A stretch of 64,000 bases of DNA from Desulfovibrio sp. JC010 (lineage in GTDB: Bacteria; Desulfobacterota; Desulfovibrionia; Desulfovibrionales; Desulfovibrionaceae), in contig NZ_VOIQ01000004.1 in assembly GCF_010470675.1 (NCBI RefSeq), forward strand, positions 145,859 to 209,858, written 5' to 3'. Of this stretch, positions 44,119 through 55,161 are shown piece after piece. Each line of letters begins with the position of its first letter. Position 1 is the stretch's first letter. The notes under the pieces were generated by a model, which was not told where the DNA came from, did no database searches, and saw only the letters and a program-made list of their open reading frames with translations. A program made the translations under genes and the position numbers.

Positions 44119-45222
44119 ATGTCCAAAGTATATTTCTGGAATTTGCGCACCACACGCAAATCTCCACATGCCTTGAAAATGAAAAAACTGCTCAAGCAGT
44201 CCGGCCTCAACGCTATTATTGACCCCGGTAACCTTGTAGCCTTGAAAGTTCATTTCGGTGAGAGCGGAAACACCGGATATCTGAACGCCCTCAACCTGCG
44301 TCCTATCGTTGATTTCCTGAAAAAAGCAGGTGCCAAACCGTTCTTCACTGACACCAGCACCCTTTATGTGGGTGATCGCGGTGAATCTGTTTCCCACGGA
44401 TTACTGGCTGCCCGGCATGGTTACGATCCCAACATAGTCGGTGCTCCGGTCATGTTTGCGGACGGTTTACGCGGCGAATATGAAACAACCGTCCCTTACG
44501 ATGGGGAATATATTTCTGAAGCATACGTGGGCGGCATGTTTATGGAAACAGATATGATGGTCACCCTCAACCACGTTAAAGGTCACGGACTGGCCGGATA
44601 TGGCGGGGCCATCAAAAATATAGGTATGGGCTGCGCTTCCAAGAAAGGAAAAATGCATATCCACATGTCCACCGGGCCGCATCTGCATCCGGAAAAATGT
44701 ACCGGATGCGGGGTCTGTATCACCGAATGTGCTGCCAAAGCACTGGATCTCGACGATGACGGTAAAATCATCATGGGCGGCAAATGCACCGGATGCGGAC
44801 GCTGTTTCCTGTCCTGTCGTTACAGTGCTATTTCCATTGACTGGAAAACTGATGTGGATGTTTTCACCAAGCGGCTCATGGAATACAACAAGGCCATTCT
44901 CGATCAGCTAAAACGCCCGGCCATGCATATCAATTTCCTGATGAACATCACCCCGGATTGCGATTGCCACGGCTACAGCGATGCGCCTGTCTGTCCCGAT
45001 CTGGGAATCATGATTTCATCCGACCCGGTCGCAATTGATCAGGCTTCGCTTGATATGATCAACTCTGCGCCGCCCCTCTACCCCAGCCGTCTGCCCGACG
45101 GTCTCAGTCAGGGTGATGATAAGTTCAAATCCCTCACGCCCGATACGCCGGACTGTTTCGGACTCAAATATGCTGAAGAAATCGGACTGGGTTCACGCAA
45201 TTACAAGCTGGTGACTATTTAA
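44119..45222 (+). CDS. DUF362 iron-sulfur protein with two [4Fe-4S] motifs
   Basis: 367 residues. The N-terminal and C-terminal parts are DUF362 (VALKVHFGESGNTGYLN, TLNHVKGHGLAGYGGAIKN, GIMISSDPVAIDQASLDMI), with a ferredoxin module inserted at about 190-240 (CTGCGVCITECAAKAL, CTGCGRCFLSCRYSAI). Such proteins occur widely in anaerobes; their reaction is unknown. Strong Shine-Dalgarno (AGGGGAAG). It is followed after 3 bp by the EamA transporter gene, probably in one operon. Confidence 0.9.
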   Translation: MSKVYFWNLRTTRKSPHALKMKKLLKQSGLNAIIDPGNLVALKVHFGESGNTGYLNALNLRPIVDFLKKAGAKPFFTDTSTLYVGDRGESVSHGLLAARHGYDPNIVGAPVMFADGLRGEYETTVPYDGEYISEAYVGGMFMETDMMVTLNHVKGHGLAGYGGAIKNIGMGCASKKGKMHIHMSTGPHLHPEKCTGCGVCITECAAKALDLDDDGKIIMGGKCTGCGRCFLSCRYSAISIDWKTDVDVFTKRLMEYNKAILDQLKRPAMHINFLMNITPDCDCHGYSDAPVCPDLGIMISSDPVAIDQASLDMINSAPPLYPSRLPDGLSQGDDKFKSLTPDTPDCFGLKYAEEIGLGSRNYKLVTI

Positions 45223-45225
45223 ATT

Positions 45226-46104
45226 ATGAATACCAAAAGTTTTAAAGCCGATATTTTACTGCTCATTACCGCCATTATCTGGGGTGCTGCATTTGTGGCC
45301 CAGCGGGTGGGTATGGATTACATGGGACCGCTTACTTTCAATGCGGTCCGCTTTGCGCTGGGTGCAGCCGCGCTGCTGCCGCTCATTCAACGTATTGACC
45401 GCGAAAAAAAGAAAGACGGTACTTATCAGGAAGTTGACAGAAACAGCTTTATCAAAGGCAGCCTCATTGCCGGTGGTGCGCTTTTTATGGGTGCAACTTT
45501 CCAGCAATGGGGGCTTGTTTACACCACTGCCGGAAATGCAGGTTTTATCACCGGATTATATGTGGTCTTTGTTCCTATTATGGGGCTGTTTTTCAAACAG
45601 AAAACCGGACTGCCCACCTGGATTGGAGCAATGCTGGCTGTCATCGGTATGTATCTGCTTTCAGTTAACGAAAGCTTTCATATTGAGATGGGTGACCTGC
45701 TGGTGCTGATTTGCGCGGTTTTCTTTGCCGGGCATGTTGTGGTTATTTCCCTGCTGGCCAGCAAGGTTGATCCGGTTAAATTTGCCGCCGGGCAGTTTGT
45801 GGCCTGTTCCGTATTCAGCTTTATCGGTGCATTCGCTTTGGAGAGCGTAACTTTTGCCGGAATCTGGGCCGGAATTGTACCCATCCTTTACGGCGGGCTT
45901 ATGTCTGTGGGGGTTGCCTATACTTTACAGGTGGTGGCTCAGCAGGAAGCCAAACCCGCACACGCGGCAATCATCCTCAGTCTGGAATCAGTATTTGCCG
46001 CACTTGCCGGATGGCTGCTGCTCGGAGAGCTACTGACCACGCAAGGATTAATCGGTTGCGGACTGATGCTCTGCGGTATGCTGCTGTCGCAGATTAAGTC
46101 TTAA
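45226..46104 (+). CDS. EamA/DMT-family transporter
   Basis: 292 residues, ten hydrophobic helices made of two EamA repeats (IIWGAAFVAQRVGMDYMGPL in the first, AHAAIILSLESVFAALAGWL in the second). Drug/metabolite transporters export amino acids or other small molecules. It starts 3 bp after the DUF362 gene. Substrate unknown. Confidence 0.9.
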   Translation: MNTKSFKADILLLITAIIWGAAFVAQRVGMDYMGPLTFNAVRFALGAAALLPLIQRIDREKKKDGTYQEVDRNSFIKGSLIAGGALFMGATFQQWGLVYTTAGNAGFITGLYVVFVPIMGLFFKQKTGLPTWIGAMLAVIGMYLLSVNESFHIEMGDLLVLICAVFFAGHVVVISLLASKVDPVKFAAGQFVACSVFSFIGAFALESVTFAGIWAGIVPILYGGLMSVGVAYTLQVVAQQEAKPAHAAIILSLESVFAALAGWLLLGELLTTQGLIGCGLMLCGMLLSQIKS

Positions 46105-46205
46105 TCCCTCCGGGGGCCCTTCGGGGAGCCTCCCGGCGGGCTAAAACCCTTTGAAAAGGGTTTTAGAATCCCAAACTTTTTTAGTAAGCTTCGCATATAG
46201 CTTTT
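46105..46205. repeat. Intergenic modular repeat, copy 13
   Basis: CCTCCGGGGGCCCTTCGGGG and CCTCCCGGCGGG, TAAAACCCTTTGAAAAGGGT hairpin, AATCCCAAACTTTTTTAGT and AAGCTTCGC end, at the stop of the transporter gene. The block including the following terminator resembles the block at 48192-48372. Confidence 0.78.
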
Positions 46206-46222
46206 CAAAACTGTTTTCAAAA

Positions 46223-46260
46223 TTAAAAGCGCACTATCTTCCGAGATAGTGCGCTTTTAA
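46223..46260. terminator. Two-way terminator between the EamA and flavoprotein genes
   Basis: A perfect 17-bp stem (46223-46239 with 46244-46260) around TCCG. The inner sequence GCGCACTATCT is shared with the terminator at 48317-48372. Confidence 0.92.
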
Positions 46261-46261
46261 T

Positions 46262-47404
46262 TTAATCCCATTCTTTCTTCAGTAAAAACTTATACGACCT
46301 GATCCCGTGAACCATGTCGGCCAAGATTCTGGGCATGGATGTGAACATCATTTTGAATGACATATGTTTCAGCAGCGGCTGGGAATAGAACAAGGTCCAG
46401 CGCAAACGGTTGGAATAGCGAAATTCCGGGAAAACATATTTTTCCAGCCGTTCAAGATAGAGCTTTTCAGGATTTTTATTTTCGGTGATTCCCTGTGCGA
46501 TGGATTCGGCGGCGTAGCGTCCGGTCTGCAGGGCGTAGAAAATTCCTTCACCGAAGAGTGGTTCCACCAGCCCTGCTGCGTCCCCGGCCAGCAGGGTGCG
46601 TCCGAAGCAGGGATTTTCCATAAAATTTCCGTATGGCAGGGGATAGCCCTGCATGTGCAGAGACTCGGGATCGGAAATACCCTGATTGCGCAGAAAATCC
46701 ATGTATGTCTTTTTGAAATCAGTTGTGCACCGTTTGAGTGCGCCGATTCCGGTGACAACTTTTCCTTTGGCCGGAAAAACCCAGATATACCCGGCCCGCA
46801 AATGACCGATGTAGAGTTCAGGTTTGGTTACCTTGCGCGGGTAATCCTTTTCATCAAAAATTATTTCAATGGTCGCGGCCATATCGTCGCGCCATTTTTT
46901 CTTATCATAGGGCAGGGAGCGGCGGATGGTCGAATGTACCCCGTCCGCGCCGATCAGATATTTTCCTTTGAAAATCAGATTTGATGCTGTTTTTACTTCT
47001 GCATCCTGATAATTGCATTCTTTGATTTCTTCACCGGTAAAAATTTGGGCCCCGGCATTTGCGGCTTTTTGCAGAAGGAAGTAATCAAAATCCACCCGGT
47101 CCACAAAACGGAAAGGGATGGATGATTCTGCGTCCCGGATATTATGGTTCCGGTAGTTGATGGAATATTCCGGTGATTCAAAGTTGATAATCCCTTTTTC
47201 TTTAAGGCAATCAACATCGCAGCCGAATATTTTATCAATTACTTCAGTAGCTTTGTAGGTTAATAAACCTCCGCAAAGCTTCTTTCTGGGGAACTCTGCC
47301 TTGTCGATCAGGGCTACTTTAAAGCCTTTATTAGCTAGAATGCAGGCGGCTGTTGAACCGGTAGGCCCTCCACCTGCGATAATTACATCATATTTACCGG
47401 ACAC
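46262..47404 (-). CDS. Geranylgeranyl-reductase-family FAD oxidoreductase
   Basis: About 380 residues from GTG 47404 (CAGGAG five bases upstream; an earlier GTG at 47428 has none). FAD-binding YDVIIAGGGPTGSTAACILA, FPRKKLCGGLLTYKA (the GGR signature) and GDAAGLVEPLFGEGIFYALQ. These enzymes reduce isoprenoid chains (menaquinone side chain or lipids) or similar double bonds. Substrate uncertain. Convergent with the EamA gene, with a shared terminator. Confidence 0.88.
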   Translation of the reverse strand: MSGKYDVIIAGGGPTGSTAACILANKGFKVALIDKAEFPRKKLCGGLLTYKATEVIDKIFGCDVDCLKEKGIINFESPEYSINYRNHNIRDAESSIPFRFVDRVDFDYFLLQKAANAGAQIFTGEEIKECNYQDAEVKTASNLIFKGKYLIGADGVHSTIRRSLPYDKKKWRDDMAATIEIIFDEKDYPRKVTKPELYIGHLRAGYIWVFPAKGKVVTGIGALKRCTTDFKKTYMDFLRNQGISDPESLHMQGYPLPYGNFMENPCFGRTLLAGDAAGLVEPLFGEGIFYALQTGRYAAESIAQGITENKNPEKLYLERLEKYVFPEFRYSNRLRWTLFYSQPLLKHMSFKMMFTSMPRILADMVHGIRSYKFLLKKEWD

Positions 47405-47515
47405 GTTGACTCCTGAAAAACTGTTCACAACCGGAATATCTGCTTGATTAAGTTATGATTTAATACCGCCTAGCGGTCACTTGGGCAAGCAAGACCGTAC
47501 AAAATTTAACGGAAT

Positions 47516-48193
47516 ATGAAAAAAATAGAAGCAATAGTATTTGATTTTGATGGCACTCTGGCTGAATTGACCATTGATTTTGATGAGATGAAAAAAAGAT
47601 TGAAGGCCCTTGGCAGTGCTTTTCTTGATCCCCTGCCTGAAAAGGACGATATCCCGGCCCTTGAGTGGGTGGATTTCATTGCCGACTGTCTTGCGGAAGA
47701 TGATCCTGATCTCGGCAAGGAATTTCATACCCGCTGCCGTTTCCTGATCATCACCATGGAAGTGGAAGCCGCCCGCAACGGCAAACTCTTTCCATTCACC
47801 TGCGATATCCTGAACGGTTTGCGAAATTCCGGTATCAAAACCGGAATCATCACCCGCAATACAGCATCAGCCGTGCGCGAGCTGGTCCCGGAAATCAACA
47901 ACCTTTCCGGCTGCTTCCTTTCCCGCGAAGATGTTAAAAACGTAAAACCGCACCCGGAACACCTCTTTATGGCTCTGGAAGTCATCGGCGTAGCCCCGGA
48001 GCACACCCTCATGGTCGGTGACCATCCCATGGACATCGAAACCGGGAAAAGAGCCGGGGCCATGACCGCAGGAGTAGCAACAGGGCGCATGTCAGTTGAA
48101 GAACTCCGCAAAGCCGACCCCGATTTCGTAGCTACAGATTGTGCACAACTAATTCAACTACTCGAAAAACAAGGATTAGTTATGAACAATTAA
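47516..48193 (+). CDS. HAD-superfamily phosphatase
   Basis: 225 residues. HAD motif I VFDFDGTLAELT, motif II GIITRNTASAV, motif III Lys in VKPHPEHL and motif IV MVGDHPMDIETGKRAGAM. A helical cap lies between I and II. It is probably a phosphoglycolate-phosphatase-like enzyme; the substrate is not fixed by sequence. Divergent from the flavoprotein gene. A modular repeat begins at its stop codon. Confidence 0.9.
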   Translation: MKKIEAIVFDFDGTLAELTIDFDEMKKRLKALGSAFLDPLPEKDDIPALEWVDFIADCLAEDDPDLGKEFHTRCRFLIITMEVEAARNGKLFPFTCDILNGLRNSGIKTGIITRNTASAVRELVPEINNLSGCFLSREDVKNVKPHPEHLFMALEVIGVAPEHTLMVGDHPMDIETGKRAGAMTAGVATGRMSVEELRKADPDFVATDCAQLIQLLEKQGLVMNN

Positions 48194-48305
48194 GCCTCCG
48201 GCGGCCCTTCGAGGAGTCTACCGACGGTCCCTGCCGGGGGCCTTAAACCCTTTTGCAAAAGGGTTTAAGAATCCCAAAACCATTTAATAAGCTTCGCATA
48301 TAGCT
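48192..48305. repeat. Intergenic modular repeat, copy 14
   Basis: GCCTCCGGCGGCCCTTCGAG, CCCTGCCGGGGGCC, TTAAACCCTTTTGCAAAAGG hairpin, AATCCCAAAACC and AAGCTTCGC end. Downstream it continues as TATAGCT, as in copy 13. Confidence 0.82.
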
Positions 48306-48316
48306 ATCAAAAATCG

Positions 48317-48372
48317 TTTTCAATAATTAAAGCGCACTATCTAGAAAGATGGTGCGCTTTAATTATTGAAAA
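48317..48372. terminator. Two-way terminator between the HAD and homocysteine-protein genes
   Basis: A stem of at least 22 bp (48321-48342 with 48347-48368, one G-U) around AGAA, extended by TTTT/AAAA. It shares GCGCACTATCT with the terminator at 46223. Confidence 0.93.
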
Positions 48373-48387
48373 TCGTATTAAAAATTT

Positions 48388-48482
48388 ATTCGCGAAGCAT
48401 ACTGAAAAGTTTTGAGGGGATGGGGTCTGGGGAAGGGGAACTTTTCCCAAAAGTTCCCCTTCCCCAGCCGCCGGAGGCATCA
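48388..48482. repeat. Intergenic modular repeat, copy 15 (GGGGAAGGGG core)
   Basis: GCGAAGCATACTGAAAAGTT, GGGGATGGGGTCTGGGGAAG, hairpin with GGGGAACTTTTCCCAAAAGT and TTCCCCTTCCCC, and CCGCCGGAGGCAT end. Complete copy of the type found at 8740 and 32838. It ends at the 3' end of the homocysteine gene. Confidence 0.82.
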
Positions 48483-48486
48483 AAAA

Positions 48487-49662
48487 TTATTCAGACTCAA
48501 TCTCTTCAACAGGCTCGGTGAGCAGGAACTCGCCCTTCTGGATCCAGTCTTTGAGCTTGTCAGCAATTTCCAGAGATATGGAGTGACTGGTCAGCGGAAC
48601 GGTGGGGATATCCTTGCCGTTCAGGTTAATGGAACCGGACTTGAGCTCTTCAAGAGTCACATGGGCGAGGATGTTACCTACGCCGTTGGGATAGTCGTAA
48701 CCGTAGTCTTTGACCGGCATCTGGATATCTGCATCGGAAACCCCGGTAAAGAAGGCCATTTCCTCGTTAAGGATGGGAATGGGAATACCTACGCCCACAG
48801 ATGCGGTACAGCCGTAACCGGGGAAGCTCAGGCCGCGAAAATAGCGGGAATCCATCTCGGTGACGTTGCCGGACTTGAGCATGAGTGTGCCGGACGGTGT
48901 GAGCGGAATACCGCGCTCGTTACGCTGGGGATTCTTCACATGCTGGGTTCCGGCCCCGATGACGTAACCTTTGGCCCCGGCAAGGAAGATGCGTGTACCC
49001 ATGCCGATGGTCCTCAGGTAGGGGTCGTTAAAAAGCGGGGAGAGCTGCCCGGCAGTGGCAAAATTTACATTGCGCTGGTTGGGCTTGAGCGGTCCCATGT
49101 AGGTGTAGACGGTCCTGCTGGTCATGTTCACCGCGGCATTGTAGTTCTGGTAACAGTTGCGCGGGTTGAGGATGGTCACATCCTTGAGATCCTTGAGGGA
49201 AACATCTTTTTCGATTTCACGGCGCGGATAACAGTCGGTACCGTAGGCCTTGGCCTTGAGACGTACTGTTTTTCCGGCAATAAGGTCTTCGATTACGTGT
49301 CCGCCACCGTAAGTAAAACGTCCGGGATGAACCTTGTTCAGAGGATCGTCCGCAGAAGGCTCGGTAACACCGATAAAAGAGTCTACAGCAGCAACTCCGG
49401 CGTAAGCGGGAACATTGTTCAGCCAGACCTGCGAAGTCTTCATCAACGGCGGAACCTGCCCGATATTGAAGAACATGCCGGAAGAGCACATGGGGGAAAA
49501 AGTCCCGGTGGTGACAACATCTATCTCTTTGGCTGCTTCAACCTTGCCTTTTGAACGGACGATTTCGACCATTTCTTCAGCGTTGACGACTACAGCCTTA
49601 CCTTTCTTGATTCGTTCGTTGATTTCACTGATTGTCTTGTTGACTTCAAAGGTAGTAGCCAT
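48487..49662 (-). CDS. Homocysteine biosynthesis protein (DUF39/HcyBio)
   Basis: 391 residues. The family (COG1900) converts aspartate semialdehyde plus reduced sulfur to homocysteine in methanogens and sulfate reducers. Signature stretches: VTTGTFSPMCSSGMFFNIGQ, VHPGRFTYGGGHVIEDLIAG, KAYGTDCYPRREIE, RGLSFPGYGCTASVGVGIPI. Here the protein lacks the CBS and ferredoxin modules found in some relatives, so it may need a separate iron-sulfur partner. Start ATG 49662 with GGAG upstream. Directly left of dnaA and transcribed away from it. Confidence 0.92.
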   Translation of the reverse strand: MATTFEVNKTISEINERIKKGKAVVVNAEEMVEIVRSKGKVEAAKEIDVVTTGTFSPMCSSGMFFNIGQVPPLMKTSQVWLNNVPAYAGVAAVDSFIGVTEPSADDPLNKVHPGRFTYGGGHVIEDLIAGKTVRLKAKAYGTDCYPRREIEKDVSLKDLKDVTILNPRNCYQNYNAAVNMTSRTVYTYMGPLKPNQRNVNFATAGQLSPLFNDPYLRTIGMGTRIFLAGAKGYVIGAGTQHVKNPQRNERGIPLTPSGTLMLKSGNVTEMDSRYFRGLSFPGYGCTASVGVGIPIPILNEEMAFFTGVSDADIQMPVKDYGYDYPNGVGNILAHVTLEELKSGSINLNGKDIPTVPLTSHSISLEIADKLKDWIQKGEFLLTEPVEEIESE

Positions 49663-49996
49663 GGGAAAGACTCCGTTTGGAATTTGGTTAGATGCCTGAC
49701 TTAAGTTATCCGCAATAAGTTCAAAAGTGATTATCCGAGCAGAAATGCCCTGTGCTAAAGTCAGGTGAGCAAAGATTGTGGCTTAAATAGCCCCTGATTG
49801 CAATTTTATTTTTTTGAAGGGGTCTATATTATTTCGCAGGATAAAAACGTTTTAGGGGCGAATATGGGTTGGCTTAAGCTATATAATAATGTATAAGAAC
49901 CTGTGGTCGCGGGGGTTAAGGATATTCCGTTTTTTTGCTATTTTTTTTATTTTTATTTCAATAACTTAGAACACCCCTAAAAAATACATTATTCAC
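49663..49996. other. 334-bp divergent gap upstream of dnaA; possible oriC material
   Basis: Contains two DnaA-box-like nonamers (TTATCCGCA at 49706-49714, TTATCCGAG at 49731-49739; each one or two mismatches from TTATCCACA), a dnaA promoter (49869-49897), and a strongly T-rich stretch at about 49930-49965 that could unwind easily. No perfect DnaA boxes. It might be part of the origin, or the origin may lie elsewhere in the genome. Confidence 0.4.
49869..49897 (+). promoter_or_regulatory. Promoter of dnaA
   Basis: TTGGCT at 49869-49874, 17 bp, TATAAG at 49892-49897. It would give a leader of about 90 nt before the GTG. Confidence 0.55.
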
Positions 49997-51301
49997 GTGA
50001 AAGAAGCACTGAGAAATCATCTTTTAAATTCATGCTCCGATTCCGAGCTGACCCGCTGGTTCGACCCCATAAATATCGACATTTCCGACGAGACCGGGGA
50101 AGTGGTTGTCACTTTTCCGCACGCTTTTTTCGGGCAGTGGTTCAGATCAAGCATACAGGACCGTTTTGAAGAACAGCTGGGCCAGTTTCTGGGCAGCGGT
50201 TTTTCCGTATCCTATTCCAATAACGGCTCCAGTCACTCAGCTGCTCCGGAACAACCGGTCAGCGTCAAGAAAATTGACTTTCCGTTCGGACACAACTTCA
50301 CCTTTGAAAATTTTCTGATCAGCAAAAAGAACTACTTCCCCCTTGCATCAGCCAAGGAAGTAGCCCGTGTCGATAACGTATCGTTCAACCCCTTTGTGAT
50401 CTGCGGTAAAAGCGGGTCCGGCAAATCACATCTCCTGAAAGCCATTGCCAACGAAGTCTGCAAAAAGGTGGACCGCGAAAAAGTATTCCTCGGCAACGTT
50501 GATGACGTTCAGAATATCTACTCTGTCCGTTTCGGTGGAGACGTCATGCGCGCGCGTAACTACTTCTTTGATTTCGAATACTTTTTCCTCGACGACCTCA
50601 AACAGCTTAAAAAATACGAACATCTGCAGCAGGAACTCATCTCCATATTCAACAACTTTTATGAACATGGAAAACAGATGGTCTTCAGCTGTACCGATAA
50701 ACTGGCTTCCTACGACTTTTTGAACAAGAACCTGAAATCAAGACTGGAATGGGGACTGATCGTCACCCTGAAAAGGCCGGACCTTGAAATCAGGGCCAAG
50801 TATGTCCAGAAGCAGTGCAAACTCAAAAAGCTGCCGCTGAGCAAAGACCAGATCCTGACCCTCTCCCAGAGATTTCAGGACTTCAGGTATTTGCAGGGCA
50901 TTATCATCAAACTTTCTGCATTCCGTGAACTTGTGCGCAAGAACATGGATGACCGGGATTTTGAACACATCCTCAGTAACACGGAAGAAAAGGCCGACGA
51001 GACCCTGACCCCGGAATACGTGATCGAGTCCGTGGCCTCCCATTTCAACCTCAAACCTTCCGACCTTACCGGGAGCAAAAGGCACAAGATGACCGCCCAC
51101 GCAAGACAGGTGGCCATGTACCTTTGCCGGGAACTTTTAGGTATTTCCTATCCCGCCCTCGGCCGGACATTTGGAGGAAAAGACCACTCAACTGTTCTTT
51201 ATTCTGTAAAAAAAATACAAGAATTACAAAGAGATGATAAGGTTTTGAAAAGACTGTTGATAGACTTGAAGAATAAGTGTCTTTTGCGTGTCTCAAACTA
51301 G
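49997..51301 (+). CDS. dnaA: Divergent DnaA-family replication initiator at the dnaN locus
   Basis: 434 residues from a GTG. Domain I (1-75) is degenerate; domain III has Walker A GKSGSGKSHLL (137-147, where most DnaA have GGVGLGKTHLL), Walker B FFLDDLKQL and SRLEWGLIVTLKRPDLEIRA (sensor/Arg region). Domain IV keeps DLTGSKRHKMTAHARQVAMY and FGGKDHSTVLYSVKKI, the DNA-binding helix-turn-helix, with DHS for the usual DHT. It is clearly DnaA but more divergent than expected; from memory, Desulfovibrio genomes carry two dnaA genes and this would be the one at the origin locus. Domain II is short. Confidence 0.9.
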   Translation: MKEALRNHLLNSCSDSELTRWFDPINIDISDETGEVVVTFPHAFFGQWFRSSIQDRFEEQLGQFLGSGFSVSYSNNGSSHSAAPEQPVSVKKIDFPFGHNFTFENFLISKKNYFPLASAKEVARVDNVSFNPFVICGKSGSGKSHLLKAIANEVCKKVDREKVFLGNVDDVQNIYSVRFGGDVMRARNYFFDFEYFFLDDLKQLKKYEHLQQELISIFNNFYEHGKQMVFSCTDKLASYDFLNKNLKSRLEWGLIVTLKRPDLEIRAKYVQKQCKLKKLPLSKDQILTLSQRFQDFRYLQGIIIKLSAFRELVRKNMDDRDFEHILSNTEEKADETLTPEYVIESVASHFNLKPSDLTGSKRHKMTAHARQVAMYLCRELLGISYPALGRTFGGKDHSTVLYSVKKIQELQRDDKVLKRLLIDLKNKCLLRVSN

Positions 51302-51435
51302 GTAAGTTCAGAAACGGTGTAGGTTTGTTACTTAAATACGACATTGAATGTCGGAAAATATTTCATTAATTTTAAACACTTAACTCAGAAAGAAACATAA
51401 GAACCGACCTTATTAAAAAAACAAGGAGAATATAT

Positions 51436-54995
<3,560 letters not shown>

Positions 54996-55007
54996 AATCT
55001 GATGCGC

Positions 55008-55150
55008 TTTGCGCTTTTGATAGGTGATTTCGCCTCCGGCGGCCAAAGGAGCTAAGCCCCTTTGGAAACCCTAATAAAAGGTTTTGGGATTTTTAAACCC
55101 TTTTGCAAAAGGGTTTAAAACCCCCGGTAGGGTCGCCGAAGGCATATAAA
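55008..55150. repeat. Intergenic modular repeat, copy 16, between gyrB and gyrA
   Basis: First a partial unit (GCGCTTTTGATAG, TTTCGCCTCCGGCGGCC, AAAGGAGCTAAGCCCCTTT), then a full unit (CCCTAATAAAAGG, TTTTGGGATTTTTAAACCC, hairpin TTTTGCAAAA, AACCCCCGGTAGGGTCGCC). It lies 12 bp from the gyrB stop and about 15 bp from the gyrA Shine-Dalgarno. Confidence 0.8.
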
Positions 55151-55161
55151 ATGGAGAAACA

